A stretch of DNA of 64,000 bases. Origin: Utricularia gibba. Its lineage: Eukaryota > Streptophyta > Magnoliopsida > Lamiales > Lentibulariaceae. Each line of letters opens with the position of its first letter. The stretch's first letter is position 1. The notes under the pieces were generated by a model that was not told the origin of the DNA, made no database searches, and saw only the letters and a list, made by a program, of their open reading frames with translations. A program made the position numbers and the translations under genes. Positions 47,851-60,386 of the stretch are shown piece after piece. The stretch spans positions 1,736,001 through 1,800,000 of the forward strand of contig NEEC01000010.1 in NCBI GenBank assembly GCA_002189035.1, written 5' to 3'.

Positions 47851-50747
47851 ATGGCTGCGTCTGTGTCGTGGTTCTATCAAGGTCTCTGCGCTTGTTTCTC
47901 GCTCCGTTTCATTTCACGGCACCTGCTCTTCCCTTGATTTTCTGCGCTTCCTGTTTTTGCAGATGGAGGAATGGGAAGATGTGCGGCTCCAGTTGATGGA
48001 CACGTTTCCAGGAAATACGTCACACTCTGTTTCAAGGTTCATTGCGTACTGTGTTTTAGGCGGCATTTTGATTCTAGATACGTGGCCCTTTGATTCATTT
48101 CTTTGGGAACTATACTGAGTATCATTTTTATGTGAGCAAAAGAACTTGATTTATTTCCTGTGTTAATTTGTTTGAAAACATGTTCATGTCTCTTAGTGAT
48201 CTTCTTTACGCTATTTTTTCGAATTTTTTGGGGTTTTTGCCTTCATCCGACCGGTGTTCCACCACTTGGATGACGTGAACGCAGGTTTTCCCATTTTGTC
48301 CAGCTTTTACACTGTTTCTAGCAATCTCGTTCTCATATTCAACCAGTTTGTCTGACATTGGATTGTTTTAGGTGTAATTGTATCTATGATAGACATTTTT
48401 CGCCATCCAGGTACCTTTTACAGGTCTCGACACTTCATCAGCTGCGGAGTTTAGATATAGCTTCCAAAGTTACCCAAAAAAGTCTCCCTTGCTTCCCTGC
48501 ATCAAGTGTGAGAAAAAGGACAGGGAGCCTGATCACGTTGAGATTTCAGTTGAGCGATACCCATATCACAGTTACATGGACTCCACTTCGGGGGAGCTTG
48601 AGCCAGCTTCTGGCGCACGGTCAAGCATCCCTGGAGAGGGGTATTGGCCTGAAGGCACAGCGAGTCGGGTTAGAGCTGACAGGGCTCCTGAACCAACTGG
48701 TTTATCTACTGGGAAGCCATCATTTGGAAAAAAGCCTGGGAGTAGAAGGAAGAAGTACAAACCTGCTGCTGAAGCTTTTGAAACATCGGAAGTTAACGTT
48801 TTGACGAACAGTCAAACTGAAACTGAGTCTGCAGGGTATTCATCTGACGAACCAAGGGATGAAATTTCAGATTATGTTGTTTATCAGACAGCGCCAGAAC
48901 AAGAGTTGACGGGTTATGAGTTGGACAAGAAGGTCGGACGCCCTCATCCTTTTGTTGATCCTAAAGCTAAGAAGCCAATAGATCCGCCACTCAGCAATGA
49001 AGAACTTTGGTGGAACTGGAGGAAGCCTGAAAAAGAACAGTGGTCTAGATGGCAAAAGAAGCGTCCAGATGTTGAGACAGTTAGTTCTTTTTATGAATTC
49101 TGTAGCAACATTGTTAAAGAATGTATGAAATACAGAAAATTTACTTCTCGTTAGTATTATATTGTTTCTAATCTCCTTTGTTTTTTGTTCAGGTGTTCCT
49201 TAAGGCTATGGCAGAAACCGGACAGATAAAACTCTATGGTGATGAGCCGACACAAACTGAGTGTGCTTTATATAGAGCAAGAAGGCATATCTTCAAAGAA
49301 GAGAGGTAATATAAGTTTTGGGGTATAGATGGATTTAAGAGAATCTGACTTCCTTCATCACCTTAGATGGGAAATGTTTATCAAGTAGTGTTGTTTTGTG
49401 CCTGATTAACTGACTATTTCTAGCTTTACCCTTCCCATTTGTTGAGTTATGATGAATCAATATATTTGTAGACTTCAAGCTGAACATGAAAAACTAGAAA
49501 GAGTTGGTCCACTGGCATATTACTCAGAATGGGTCAAAGCATGGAAAAGGGACACTTCACGTGAAGCTGTTCAAAAGCATTTTGAGGAAACTGGTGAAGA
49601 TGAAAACACCCAACTAATGCAAATGTTCATGTATCAGACAGAGAAGGAATATCGTATCATGATGGGCACTGATGTTCGTATCCAACGGGATCCCTTGGCA
49701 ATGAGAATGCGTGAAGATCAAATTAAACAAAGTTGGTGATGGCTTGTTCATACTTTGTATGCTCTATTATATGAAGGGGAAAAATCTGATTGTTTAATTT
49801 ATTGTTTTATTGCAGTATGGGGTGGTGATCCGGTATACCCAACCATTAATTATATTCAGGACCCCAATGCGGTGATCGACTTCAGGGTCCTGATTTCCAT
49901 GAACCAACTCCTAACATGTTAGATTATCTGAAAGAGGTATGTAAATTTCCCTTATCATCTGACAATGTGTTGTTCATTTCCACTATGTTGTGTTGCTGTT
50001 TATTTCCTCAAGTTATGGCTCCAAACTTTGAATTCAGTTTCTTTTGTCCTTCAAAAATCTGCCCAGTAATTCATAATAAATTTTGTTTCTCCCACTTTGC
50101 TTTCCTCAGCGCGGCAAGATAGTATCAAGAGAGGAGATGGACAAAATTCTCGCCAGCGAGAAGACAGTCGATCTGGAGGTGGGCAAAAAGAAAAGCATGC
50201 ACTGCCCTTCTTTGTTCCAAAACTTGTCTATATCACCCGCAAGATACTTGAAATCATCATATTTCTTGAATCATGCATTTTTTTTTCTTCTCTTATGCAC
50301 ATATATTATTACTACAGATAGCTGATATGGACGATGCCATGGCTCGTGCAGTCGACATTGGTGAAAACGAAGTGAGACAGTTATCAGTTCCCTCTCATTT
50401 GTTATCAGCTACTCACTAGTCTTCTCGTCATGGGTTTGCTTGCAACAGGATGAAGGGGACGTGAGCGATGCAGAAACTGAAGAAGAAGACGAGAAAATCA
50501 CACGCAACTGGAGTGTTGTGAAAAGCAATCCTGAACTCCTTGGGAAGTCCAAGGTGATGCTTGTTTGCATTTGGTTTTCTCTTCTCCTTTTGTTAAGATT
50601 TCATTGCAAATGCACCCTGAAAGAAACAAGTGCATGTCATTACAGCAGAACAAACCCCAAAAGGATGCCTTGTCTCTGGAAGAAGCTCTGGAGGACTCAG
50701 AGAACTTAACTGATTTTCTCCTCGATTTTGATCAAGAAGAAGACTGA
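47851..50747 (+). CDS. PTAC12: HEMERA / PTAC12 (one frame break)
   Basis: Component of the plastid-encoded RNA polymerase complex that also acts in the nucleus as a phytochrome-signalling transcriptional activator. Exons: 47851-47881, 48424-49079, 49193-49305, 49472-49731, 49816-49936, 50110-50178, 50318-50371, 50449-50553 and 50649-50747, about 502 residues. The short first exon MAASVSWFYQ starts a transit peptide. Diagnostic stretches include ERYPYHSYMDSTSGELEPAS, GARSSIPGEGYWPEGTASRV, WNWRKPEKEQWSRWQKKRP and MFMYQTEKEYRIMMGTDVR, plus an acidic tail SENLTDFLLDFDQEED that corresponds to the HMR activation domain. In the fifth exon the frame breaks at GGG 49885-49887: TTCAGGGTCC needs one more G to read DFRGPDFHEPTPNM, after which the frame runs to the end. 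Confidence 0.94.
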
Positions 50748-51915
50748 TCCTGAACTGTATGAGACTCTCATGTTTCCTTCACACACGAGTGACAGTTCAC
50801 CATTGTTTTGATGAAGAGAAAGCTGGATATTTCAATGGGCTGAAGTCCATACAGACAGTGTGCCACAATCAATTCAATGCCTACTCATTCAGCCAATTCG
50901 GGTCGGGTCGGCTTGTTAGAGTTGGTGGGTTTTCCCCGACCCGTTACAATGATTAGTTACTAATCCCTTGGTGAATGTTGTCGCTGGATGGACCACGTGA
51001 TGTTGCAAGAAAAAGAAAATTAATATCATATTACGTTAACTGCACTCCACCATCTCCAAATCAGGCATCCTGTTTCTCCGCAGCCGGAAATTGGAAGGAC
51101 AAAGAAGCCGATCAACTGAAATTTCTGAGGAAATACCGTAAGCAGACAGGCAGACGCTCTTCCGTTTCGCATACGTGATGCTTGTAGACAATATTTGCGC
51201 TTCTCGACGTGTTCATGGTGATTTTCTTTTTTCGATTTTCATCGTCGTCGATCACTGGATTTTGCAATTTTGATGGAGCTGGTGTTTCCATTGATAGGAC
51301 TGTTTGTCTCTTTTGATTCGGGGATTGCTTTGTTGCTTGTTTTCTGGCCTTTTCCGATGCCTTTTTCCTATATTCACTTCCATTCGGAAACTGGCTGATT
51401 ACTTAAATTTCTGGGATTTGGATTTTTTTATTGTTTCATGTTTTTCATTGCTCAGCAAGAATCTGTGCTTGGTTACTGATATTTTGAGGGTGGGTTCCCT
51501 TTTTATGCAGTGGGCAAGGAGTATTTATTTATCTTGGTTGAGTATCCGTTTTCGCTTACTCATCTTTTCTGGATGCTTTATGCCTTTCCTTGGTTTCCTT
51601 TTTTCAGTTTTATGTAAGGTTCACGACTCCTCTACGCTCAAGGTTCTCCTTTGGTGCTTGAAACGAAGAAAGAAATAGTAGTTGAGAAAGAAGTATCTTG
51701 AATGCTGTTTAGATTGGAAAGTGGAAAGCTCTTGAGGATATCTGTTGGAATTTCGGGGTTTGTATGCCTGTGTTCGCTCTTGAGTCAGAACTCGAAGAGA
51801 AGTCTTGAGTCAGATTTGGATTTTCATGTTGATCTTGCTGCACCCTTGTAGATGAACTTTTTGGAAGAAAATTGTCAGTTGGGAGCTAGAGTTTCCGTAC
51901 GCTCAGCCTAGAAAG
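50748..51915. other. Spacer and leader of the F-box/kelch gene
   Basis: Likely 3' UTR of PTAC12 then promoter and T-rich leader, perhaps with a 5' UTR intron. The hydrophobic open stretch at 51304-51678 is T-rich leader sequence with no family match. Confidence 0.4.
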
Positions 51916-53121
51916 ATGCAAAAAGTTCGGTTTTCATCACACCAATATCCAGTGCATAGGCTTGGGGACTCTCAGATGTCGTTGTCTTCAAAGTTTAGGT
52001 TGCCTCCAATACCTACCAGTCTACTTAATACTTGCCTAGATCTTGAGCAATCCACGGGGGAGTGTTTGATTCCGGGGCTTCCTAATGATGTCGCTTTGCA
52101 ATGTCTACTTCGCGTTCCAGTCGATAGTCATGCGGCTTGCAAAGCAGTTTGCAAGCGCTGGTATTCAATGTTCAGTAACAGAGAGCAGTTTTTCACTCTG
52201 AGGAAAGACTTTGGTCTTCATGGCCCCTGGCTTTTTGTCTTCGCCTATCACAAATGCACTTGGAAAATAGTCTGGAAAGTTCTCGATCTCACACATTTCT
52301 CTTGGCACACCATCCCTGCCATGCCTTGTAAGGATAAGGTCTGCCCCGGGGTTTCAGATGTGTCTCGATACCCCATGAGGGCTCACTGTTTGTCTGTGGA
52401 GGTTTGGTATCTGACGTGGATTGCCCTCTCAATCTAGTGCTGAAATACGAAGCCGCAAGAACCGTTGGACCGTGCTCAAGAAAATGCTCACTGCCAGGTC
52501 CTTCTTTGCTAGTGGCGTTATCGATGGAATGGTATATGTTGCAGGAGGAAACAGTTCAGACCTGTTCGAGCTCAACTCAGCTGAAGTCCTGGACCCCAAA
52601 ACAGGCACATGGCGCCCTGTCTCCAGCATGGACACAAGCATGGCCTCCTACGACTCAGCCGTTCTAGACGGCAAGCTCCTTGTAACAGAGGGCTGGTTCT
52701 GGCCCTTCTACGTGGTACCCGAGGGCAAGTATACGATCCAACGACAGACAATTGGGAGAACATGTCTACTGGTCTGCGAGAAGGGTGGACAGGATCAAGC
52801 GTAGTGATCTACGAGCACCTGTTCGTGGTCACAGAGCATGAAAGAACAAAGCTGAAAGTATACGACCCAGCAAACGACTCATGGGATGCAGTGGAAGGGC
52901 CTCCACTGCCGGAGCAGATATGCAAGCCCTTCTGTGTCAGCAGCTGGGAATGCAGCATCTTTGTGGTTGGCCGGAATCTCCATGTCGCCGTCGGCCGCAT
53001 CACAAAGCAGTATTGCAGCCATTCCTCCCCAAAGAAGCTCAGATTTTGTGTTCAGTGGCAAATGGTGGACGCTCCCGGAGGTCAGTTCGATCCATCCAGC
53101 GCACAGGTGCTTTATGCTTAG
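51916..53121 (+). CDS. F-box/kelch-repeat protein (three frame breaks)
   Basis: Predicted substrate receptor of an SCF ubiquitin ligase. Single exon, about 402 residues once the frame is followed. The F-box at about residues 53-95 reads IPGLPNDVALQCLLRVPVDS and AACKAVCKRWYSMFSN. Kelch repeats follow: EGSLFVCGGLVSDVDCP, ASGVIDGMVYVAGGNSSD, VLDPKTGTWRPVSSMDTSMA, QVYDPTTDNWENMSTGLR, LKVYDPANDSWDAVEGPPLP and FVVGRNLHVAVG. The architecture resembles Arabidopsis At1g30090. Frame breaks occur at GGGG 52348-52351, at CC 52453-52454 and at CCC 52718-52720. At each, one more base of the run restores the kelch pattern. It could be a pseudogene, but all three changes are of the same kind seen elsewhere in the window. 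Confidence 0.86.
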
Positions 53122-54695
53122 AGCAAGAGGCTCTAGAGAGCCACTCGTGCCATGCCATGTGTTCAACTTATGTTGTTGTGATGCAGTAGCAGTTTTAAAT
53201 TTGGGTCCAACTACTATTTTATAGTTTGGGATTAAATATTTTTTCTAAGATAGATTAAATTCAATTAAATTTATTATAAAAAATGTTTATTAAAAATAAT
53301 TATTATTATTGAAATTTACTATTTTAAATTTTAAAAATTATTAATTTGAATCTAAAAAATTATGATTCCAAGTTAAATCAAATCTGAAAAGTATAATTCA
53401 TATAGCACACAATAAAGATGATGGAGAACTCATTAAATGTACAGAATCATACCTTTCAATCACTTAATGTATGTATGGTATATACATGCATACATACATA
53501 CATACATACATACATACATACATACTCGTGACTCCTCCCGGATCCTGCTGCAATCGACACTCAAGCCTATATCCGACCCGGACCATTTATATAGTATTTA
53601 TTATTATTTTTTAAGTAATTGATAAAAGCTTATGTGTGGCCCCATTTGATGCCCAATGGTCCGGCCCAGTTCGTAGGGATACCCAAAATAGCCGTCAGCA
53701 TCGAAATATTATTGACTGAATTTAAAATAATAGAAATTAGATATTTCATATGGTATGTTGGTCCACACTTCTGTATCAATGCCCTTTTCACTTTTGGGTT
53801 GTTTTCTTTTTTTTTTTCATTTTGCTTTATCCCCACCAATCACCATATTCCTACCCAATTTATTTACCATTGAAAAAAAAGTTTCATCTACAAATCTCTC
53901 ATACTTTAGACAATTATAACAATAACAATAATAATAATAAACGTTTTTTGCTTATGCTATTTGTGGTGGCGACGCGATTCTTAAAAATACATTTAGTATT
54001 TTTGTTATCTCAAATTGCATGATTCACATTTATCTTATATGATATTATTCATTTTGTATATTTAATTCTTACGGTTTTATGTTTTATTACTATCATAAAA
54101 ATGTTGTACAATATTAGAAAGATTTTTGAAAAACACATTATTATTCTGTTTGTAATTAATGTGATATAATATAAGTAACTATAATATAAATATGTATTAA
54201 AGTTGACTCAATCAATGACAAAGTATTTTTTTAAAGTTTGAAAACATGGGCGCATTCAGCAATCAATGCGCCTACTCAATCCAGTGGAGTAGGGAGTTGC
54301 ATTATTTGGTGGACTGCAAACAATAATATAATAATAACCCAAAATCCATATTGGAATGCTCGTAAATGTGTGGGGGGCTACCCGCTAGCCGTACGTGCAG
54401 AGAGATCCGATCCCGATCCGCCTCCGTGTCCATGGACACACACTGACACCGCTTTTAGGTTGATCGCCGCCACGGGGTGGGGGCCTCCGGTCAGCAGCTC
54501 GACGGAGGAGGAGGAGGAGAGCATGGTGTAAATGAGGGAGTTGTGGTGAAACGAATTATGGTGATGAAAAGGTGTGGGCTATGGTGGACCATTTGTGGGA
54601 CTTGATTCCGGTAATGAAGATACCTTGGACACCAGCATTTATGCATTTATCTATTCTTCCAGGGAACAAAAGAGGGAGTTGGGGTGGGGAATGGG
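53122..54695. other. Intergenic region with CATA microsatellite
   Basis: AT-rich spacer. It carries a tetranucleotide repeat at 53488-53524 and short AAT/TAA repeats near 53920. The stretch 54240-54690 is GC-richer and probably contains the promoter and leader of the DUF616 gene. Confidence 0.45.
53488..53524. repeat. (CATA)n microsatellite
   Basis: About nine CATA units in tandem. Confidence 0.9.
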
Positions 54696-56315
54696 ATGGA
54701 GGACGATGGGGGAGTATCGTATCGCATCGCAACAGCGCAACGCATGATGCTCTCCTTCTCCACGCCTCCGCTTTTGCAATCAAAGCTTCTCTGTTTCTCG
54801 CTTTTGTACCTTGTTTCCTCCGTCATCACGGCCTTCTTGGCAGCCAAATGCACTCTCCGATCATCGCCCTTCGACCCACTTCGGGATCCTCTCTTCTCCT
54901 ACCCACCATCTTATGGTGAACATAAGCACGCTGTGCCGACGTCGCGCTCCTCTTGTGACTCCCCTGTTTTGTTATCAGGTGAACAAAAGGGTGATGGATT
55001 GATTCGTGATGAATTTTCATTGATTTGATCATGATCTGATGCTGCTTGTTGTTAGATTACGGGGTTGTGGTTGAAGAGATGCAACGATTATGGGGAACTC
55101 CCCGGATCTGGGGGCGCATTCTTTGAGATATGTTGGGGAAAGGCTGACAGTTTCGGTGGAAACCTGAGTTTGCAGAAGAGATTGTTTTATTTTGATGATC
55201 TGGAAGAGGAAAGTGAAGTACCATGTGGATTCTTCCAGCAATTTCCCATCGCTTCTTCTGGTTAGAAAATGCTTCTTTCTTTTTAACCATACATACATGC
55301 ACTTAAGATTACCTTCAACGCTTCAAAGTAGTTTGTGGGATTTTCAGATCGAATTGCTATGGAGAATTGCAGGGGATTGGTGGTAGCTTCTGCAATATTA
55401 GGGGATCATGACAAAATCCGGCAGCCAAAGGGGCTTGGATCCAAGACACAAGAATTGGTATCTTTCTTCCTTTTTGTTGACGAAGCCACCCTCAGAAAGC
55501 TTGTTTTTCATCAGTTAACAACATGGGGAAAATCAGGAGGTCACAGAATTGGTGTATGGAGAATTGTCATAGTGTCCACTGACTTCCTCTACAAGAGCCC
55601 TGCAATGAATGGGGAGATACCCAAGTACTTAATCCATCGTCTTTTCCCCAACACAAAACACAGCATATGGATAGATGCCAAGCTGCAGCTCGTTGTTGAT
55701 CCCTTATTGTTGATACATGCGCTTGTTGTTAAGGAGAATGTAGACATGGCTGTTTCTAAACACCCCTTCTTCTTGCATACAATGGAAGAAGCAGTAGCTA
55801 CTGCTAGATGGAAGAAATGGTCGGATGTTAATGCTTTGAGGACTCAAATAGAGACATATTGTGATCATGGACTGCAACCATGGGATTCTACAAAGCCTTA
55901 CCCTTCAGGTGGACCAATGGATCTGATTCTGTTGTGCAGGGAACTATTTCTTAGCTTAGTTTGATACTTACATGCTGTTTCTGTGTTCCCAGATGTCCCA
56001 GACAGTGCTTTGATCTTGAGGAAGCACAGCAGAGCAGGGAATCTCTTCTCATGCCTTGTGTTCAATGAACTGGACTCATTCAACCCAAGAGACCAGCTAC
56101 CCTTTGCTTTTGTGAGGGACAAAATGAGACCACAGGTGAAGATTAACGTGTTCGAAGCTGAGGTTTTTGAACAGATTGCGATCGAATACCGGCACAACCT
56201 CAAACCAGGTGACCCCAAGTTGAAAATGGTGGAAGGAGGTGAATGGCTTGGGAATGGAACGGGAAGCTGTGATAGGTATCTCCTCAAGATGTGGGACGAA
56301 TCCCATGACAGATGA
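54696..56315 (+). CDS. DUF616 protein, MUCI70-like (two frame breaks)
   Basis: Golgi-type protein of the DUF616 family; MUCI70 in Arabidopsis is needed for seed mucilage polysaccharide and is a proposed glycosyltransferase. Exons: 54696-54978, 55056-55260, 55348-55908 and 55993-56315, about 457 residues. I chose the ATG at 54696 (MEDDGGVSYRI), which precedes a membrane anchor (LCFSLLYLVSSVITAFLA). Domain motifs: KADSFGGNLSLQKRL, VPCGFFQQFPIAS, DRIAMENCRGLVVASAILGD, HDKIRQPKGLGSKT, GVWRIVIVSTDFLYKSPAMN, PKYLIHRLFPNTKHSIWIDA (with a DxK motif), AVSKHPFFLHTMEEAVATAR and LIHALVVKEN. The second exon is out of frame at two G runs, 55092-55095 and 55135-55138. One more G at each gives LWGNSPDLGAHSLRYVGG and correct splice phase. 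Substrate is unknown. Confidence 0.88.
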
Positions 56316-56813
56316 TTGATTCTTTTTACCTTTTCTGCTACACATAGTATGAGCTAAAGGCTTTTTTTACACCAGTTTCTTACACAAGTTCTTCTATTCA
56401 TTGCTGATGTACATAGCACATTCTTCATTTCTTACAGAAAAGAGTTGGAGTTTTTTGGTTCCCTGTATGCATTTCCATTGTTGAGATACCAAAAAATAGA
56501 AAACAGATACTGATTTCTATCAAGTACCTTTTTCAAGTGGAAACAATGAACAAGTAGAATCAATGTTTGGAAAATCTTAACTTGAAGGTTCTCTCATGAA
56601 TCACAAGGCAAATCTGAAAGATTGGGGAGAGAGATATCAAATGCTTCATCAGAGAATATTATTCTGAAATCATTTCTGAAAATATTACTGAATAATCTCC
56701 TTCAAAAAATAAGTACAACATATCATGAAAATCTGTAACAAGTAAGGTGGTAATAGGAGTTTACTAAGAGAAGACCAAAAAAATTTCATCAGACGGTGTT
56801 AGAATCCATAAGC
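56316..56813. other. Spacer between convergent genes
   Basis: 3' flanks of the DUF616 and WRKY genes. No element is recognised. Confidence 0.4.
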
Positions 56814-57874
56814 TCACGACTTTTCATTGGGAACCGAGTGAAAAATATCCTGAAGGAGTCCATAGTCTGCAAGCTGCTCCTGGGGCTGCTGAGGATACGA
56901 ACCACTACTAGATCCATCGAAACTGTAGAGATGGGGAGCGGGCATTTGTGGGGAGCTCGGTCCTTGAAATGGCAAAGACGGGGCAAGCATCGAAGGGCTA
57001 AACATTCCGGCGGAGTTTCCCCGGAAAGCCGTGGGGACGTGGTGGTTGTGTTGGCCTTCGTAGGTGGTGATCACGATCATCGGATCGTGGAGCGATCTCT
57101 CGATGTGCTTCTTCACTGGGCATCGTTGTGTCGTGCACCGGTAGTAACTCCTGAGAGATCGAAACCAATATACAGTGATTAACGTTTTCTGAAAGATCGA
57201 AACCAATATAAGAAGTAGTAACCAGGGTTCTGACCTTGGGAAAGGGCTGTTCTTCACAGCTTTCTGTCCATATTTTCTCCATTTATAGCCATCTTCCAAG
57301 TGATCTATTTCACTCTTTGTCATGAAGGCATACCTGGGCTGCCTCTCCTTCCTCACTCCCTTCTTCTTTAACTTACATCTGTCGCTGTGATTCTTAACCA
57401 AGATCAATCACTAATCAAGGGAGAAAATGATGAATAAGCAAGCAAAATGGAGATTACTGACTCTTTCTTCGGATTTTCTTCACAATCTTCTGCAACTTCC
57501 TTGGGCGAAACTTCCATTTCTTGCTTACCCTTGATCGGATCATAGTCTCCCGCCACCGCCTCGGCTGAGGAGGAGGACATGGACGAGTTGGGCGTGACGG
57601 GGGTTTCTCCTGTAGCTGCTTTCTCCTCCTGGTCATCCCTTTGTGAAGCAAACGGCCCACTTTCCGAAACCGGAGTATGACTATAATTCAAGGCGGATTC
57701 TTGCAGCATCTCTGGGAAGCTAAAGCAAGAGGGATCGAGCAATCGGAGCTCAGAATCGAGTATCGACTCGACCTGAAAGTCGTCTGAATCGGAAAAAACG
57801 CCGGGAAAGGGGAAGCTGGCGGTGCTCCGCGGCTGATCATCGTGGAGGTGCGATCCAGTGAAATCTCGAGACAT
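56814..57874 (-). CDS. WRKY transcription factor, group IIc
   Basis: DNA-binding protein recognising W-box (TTGACC/T) elements in defence and stress genes. Three exons on the minus strand: 57874-57462, 57384-57235 and 57150-56814, giving 299 residues in one continuous frame. The WRKY domain reads [20 protein letters not shown] and, across the conserved phase-2 intron, [20 protein letters not shown], followed by YEGQHNH. The zinc ligands form C-x4-C-x23-HxH, the group II pattern, and absence of a leucine zipper or calmodulin motif places it in IIc. The N-terminal region is acidic and Ser-rich; the tail is Pro/Gln-rich. Intron 2 contains the 16-base direct repeat GATCGAAACCAATATA at 57157 and 57195. 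Three TTGACC boxes lie upstream of the gene. Confidence 0.94.
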
Positions 57875-57954
57875 TGGGGAGGAAAAAGAAGGTCGGAAAT
57901 TGACAAAAGGAGAAGTTACATGTTCATGTTACATTTTATGCATGCCGCAACCTT

Positions 57955-58661
57955 TTGACCAATAAGACCGCGACTTGTCATCAACAAATATTCTAATTCT
58001 ATTTTTGCTGCTCAAAATAATATAATTGGGAGGTTTGACCTCCTCAAATCTACATTAAGCCAATGTTCGATTTTCATAATTTTTTAAAGCAACTGTAATA
58101 TTCTAATTTTTAATCGTTTACAGTAAATAAAAAATCAAATTATGTGATTAATTTTATTTATTATTAAATTTTATGAATATATATTTATGAATTAAATAAA
58201 TAGATTAATTAAAAAATATTCTATTTTTTTTCTTTATTTTAAAATACATTTACATCATAATTATATAATTTAATATATTAAAATTTACAATATATATTTT
58301 ATTTTATTTTATAATATAATTTTATGTTATTTCATAAAATAGTTTTACAATCTTAAATTCGTTTTATTTTAACAATCTTAAAATTGATTTTATTTTACAT
58401 AATGTAAATCACAATTCATATTATAGAACAACCCTATCTTGTCCAAATCCAAAAAATCATCTAATTCCACAAAAAATTCGAAAACATAAAAAATAATTTA
58501 AAATTATAAATATTGCATCAATAGATCCAAAAAAATAAATAAATAAACTTGGGCATATCGAAATTGCCTGAGGAAAGACATGGAAACCAACACCGACACT
58601 CGTTGCATTATCCATCCCAACCTTTTTGTAGTGCATGTGAACGAGGGAAGAAGAGTTGACC
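57955..58661. promoter_or_regulatory. Three W-boxes upstream of the WRKY gene
   Basis: TTGACC at 57955-57960, 58035-58040 and 58656-58661, all within 800 bp of the WRKY start codon at 57874. W-boxes in WRKY promoters commonly mediate self- or cross-regulation; that role here is inferred. Confidence 0.45.
58060..58440. mobile_element. MITE-like repeat family A, copy 1
   Basis: Aligns by eye with the reverse complement of the copy at 59998-60386. Shared blocks include TAATTTAATATATTAAA, AATATATATTTTA, ATTTTATGTTATT and, at the end, TATAGAACAACC against TCTAGAACAGC. It has diverged, so its ends are approximate. Confidence 0.6.
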
Positions 58662-59528
58662 AAATCACGTTTCCTTCTGGACGCTTGCATAAAAGTCAAC
58701 AACGCTCTGTCCCCTTGACCCAGTCGTCTCAAATTAAAGCCTCTCGACTCGACTCGACTCTTTCCTCTTTTAACACCGCAGGCGTATTCTGAGAACACAA
58801 GACCGCCACAATTGTTTCCATTAATACCCACCCGCGGTCCGCTTCCGCACTTTGTATGTAAGTTACGGTGAAAATTACAAAACAGCACCTAAAGTTTTGA
58901 TCATTATAAAGAGTATAATCTTCAAATTTTAAAATTATTAAAAAGACATATCAATTTATCAAAACCATGTAACTGAAACATAAATAATTTTCAAAATTTT
59001 TAAAAAATGAATCAAACATGAGATGCTAAATATATAACAAATATTCAAACGCGCAAAGTTAAAAAGGAAAAATTAAATATATAAAAAAATTTCAAATAAT
59101 TATCAAAACCGTTCAACTAAAATCTAAATATGAGAGATTAAATATGTAATTTCATAAATTCGAGATCACACTATTTATAAAAAAAAAAGTTGACATGTCT
59201 ATAACACAATTTTGAAATTTGTATATTAAATTTTTTATACCAACTGTAATTTGGAGTACCAACCACAAACTCCACTCATAAATTTTGTCTTGAAAAATAT
59301 TTGTTGGTAGCCAATTCTAATGAAATAAATTATTAAATATAATTTATTTTTACTTTAAAAAAATAAAAAATTTAGAATCGTTTCATATTTTTTAATATCA
59401 AATCAAGTTGATGAAATCATGAATGAGAATGTTTTTTTTAATTTGTTTAGTTTGGATGTTGGGTTAATATAATATAATTTTTGTGTGTTCAAATTAAAAC
59501 TGTCCATCAATGTTTAATTATTATGATG

Positions 59529-59547
59529 TTTAGGGTTAGGGTTTAGG
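59529..59547. repeat. Interstitial telomere-like motif
   Basis: TTTAGGGTTAGGGTTTAGG, close to plant telomere repeat TTTAGGG, in two and a half units. Confidence 0.6.
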
Positions 59548-59997
59548 CTTGTGAGTGAGAGTAACTGGATTTGAAATTATCTTTAAAATATTTTAAAAAT
59601 TAAAAGTATATTTTTAAAAAATAAAAATTGTTCATATTTGATAATAAAACTATTTTTAAAACGTTTTATAGACGAAACTAATCTACTTAATCATGTACTT
59701 GAGTCATCCAATTTTGCACATGATGTGTGCAACAATGAGCATTAATTTACAAATGCATGTTGGTATTATCATTTTGAAAATTAATCATTTTTACCATATC
59801 TGTAATATATTGGGATAAAAAACATCTTTGCCAAATTTATCAAACAAATAGTTGACGCGGTCAACTGCGTGGTGAGAACCGGTCAATCCATTTTGCTTTG
59901 GCGGTCTATGGGGCCACCACGTACAAGAGACTTGGTCTTTCTGCTATGATTAGGACAATGATCGTAGTTTAATATTCTTTGAAAGGAACGTAGATTT

Positions 59998-60386
59998 AGA
60001 TGCTGTTCTAGAATTTGAAGATGTGTTTCAGAGAATAAATCAATTTAAAGATTATGCGAATAGAATCAGCTTTAGATTATAAAATTGTTTTATGGAATAA
60101 CATAAAATTATAAAATTTAATAGAGTAAAATATATATTATAAAGTTTAATATATTAAATTATTGTATAATTGAATGTTATGATTTAGATATATTTTTAGA
60201 ATAAATAATAATTAAATAGTATAATTTTTATAATTAATATATTATTTAATCTCTGAAAAAAAATTATGAAATTCAATAATTTTTGAAATTAATCATAAAA
60301 TGTGAATTTATGATTTTACTACAGAACAACTAAATGTTAGAATATTCAAAAATTAAACAAAATCAATTCGAGAAATTCATAACAGA
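59998..60386. mobile_element. MITE-like repeat family A, copy 2, with TTA duplication
   Basis: Ends GATGCTGTTCT and AGAACAGATCC are imperfect inverted repeats, and each is flanked by TTA, the target-site duplication typical of PIF/Harbinger (Tourist-like) elements. The interior is AT-rich with no coding capacity. Coordinates are good to within a few bases. Confidence 0.6.

Noticed and set aside
51304-51678. 124-codon hydrophobic frame before the F-box gene
   Set aside because: T-rich leader sequence giving Leu/Phe by composition; no family match.
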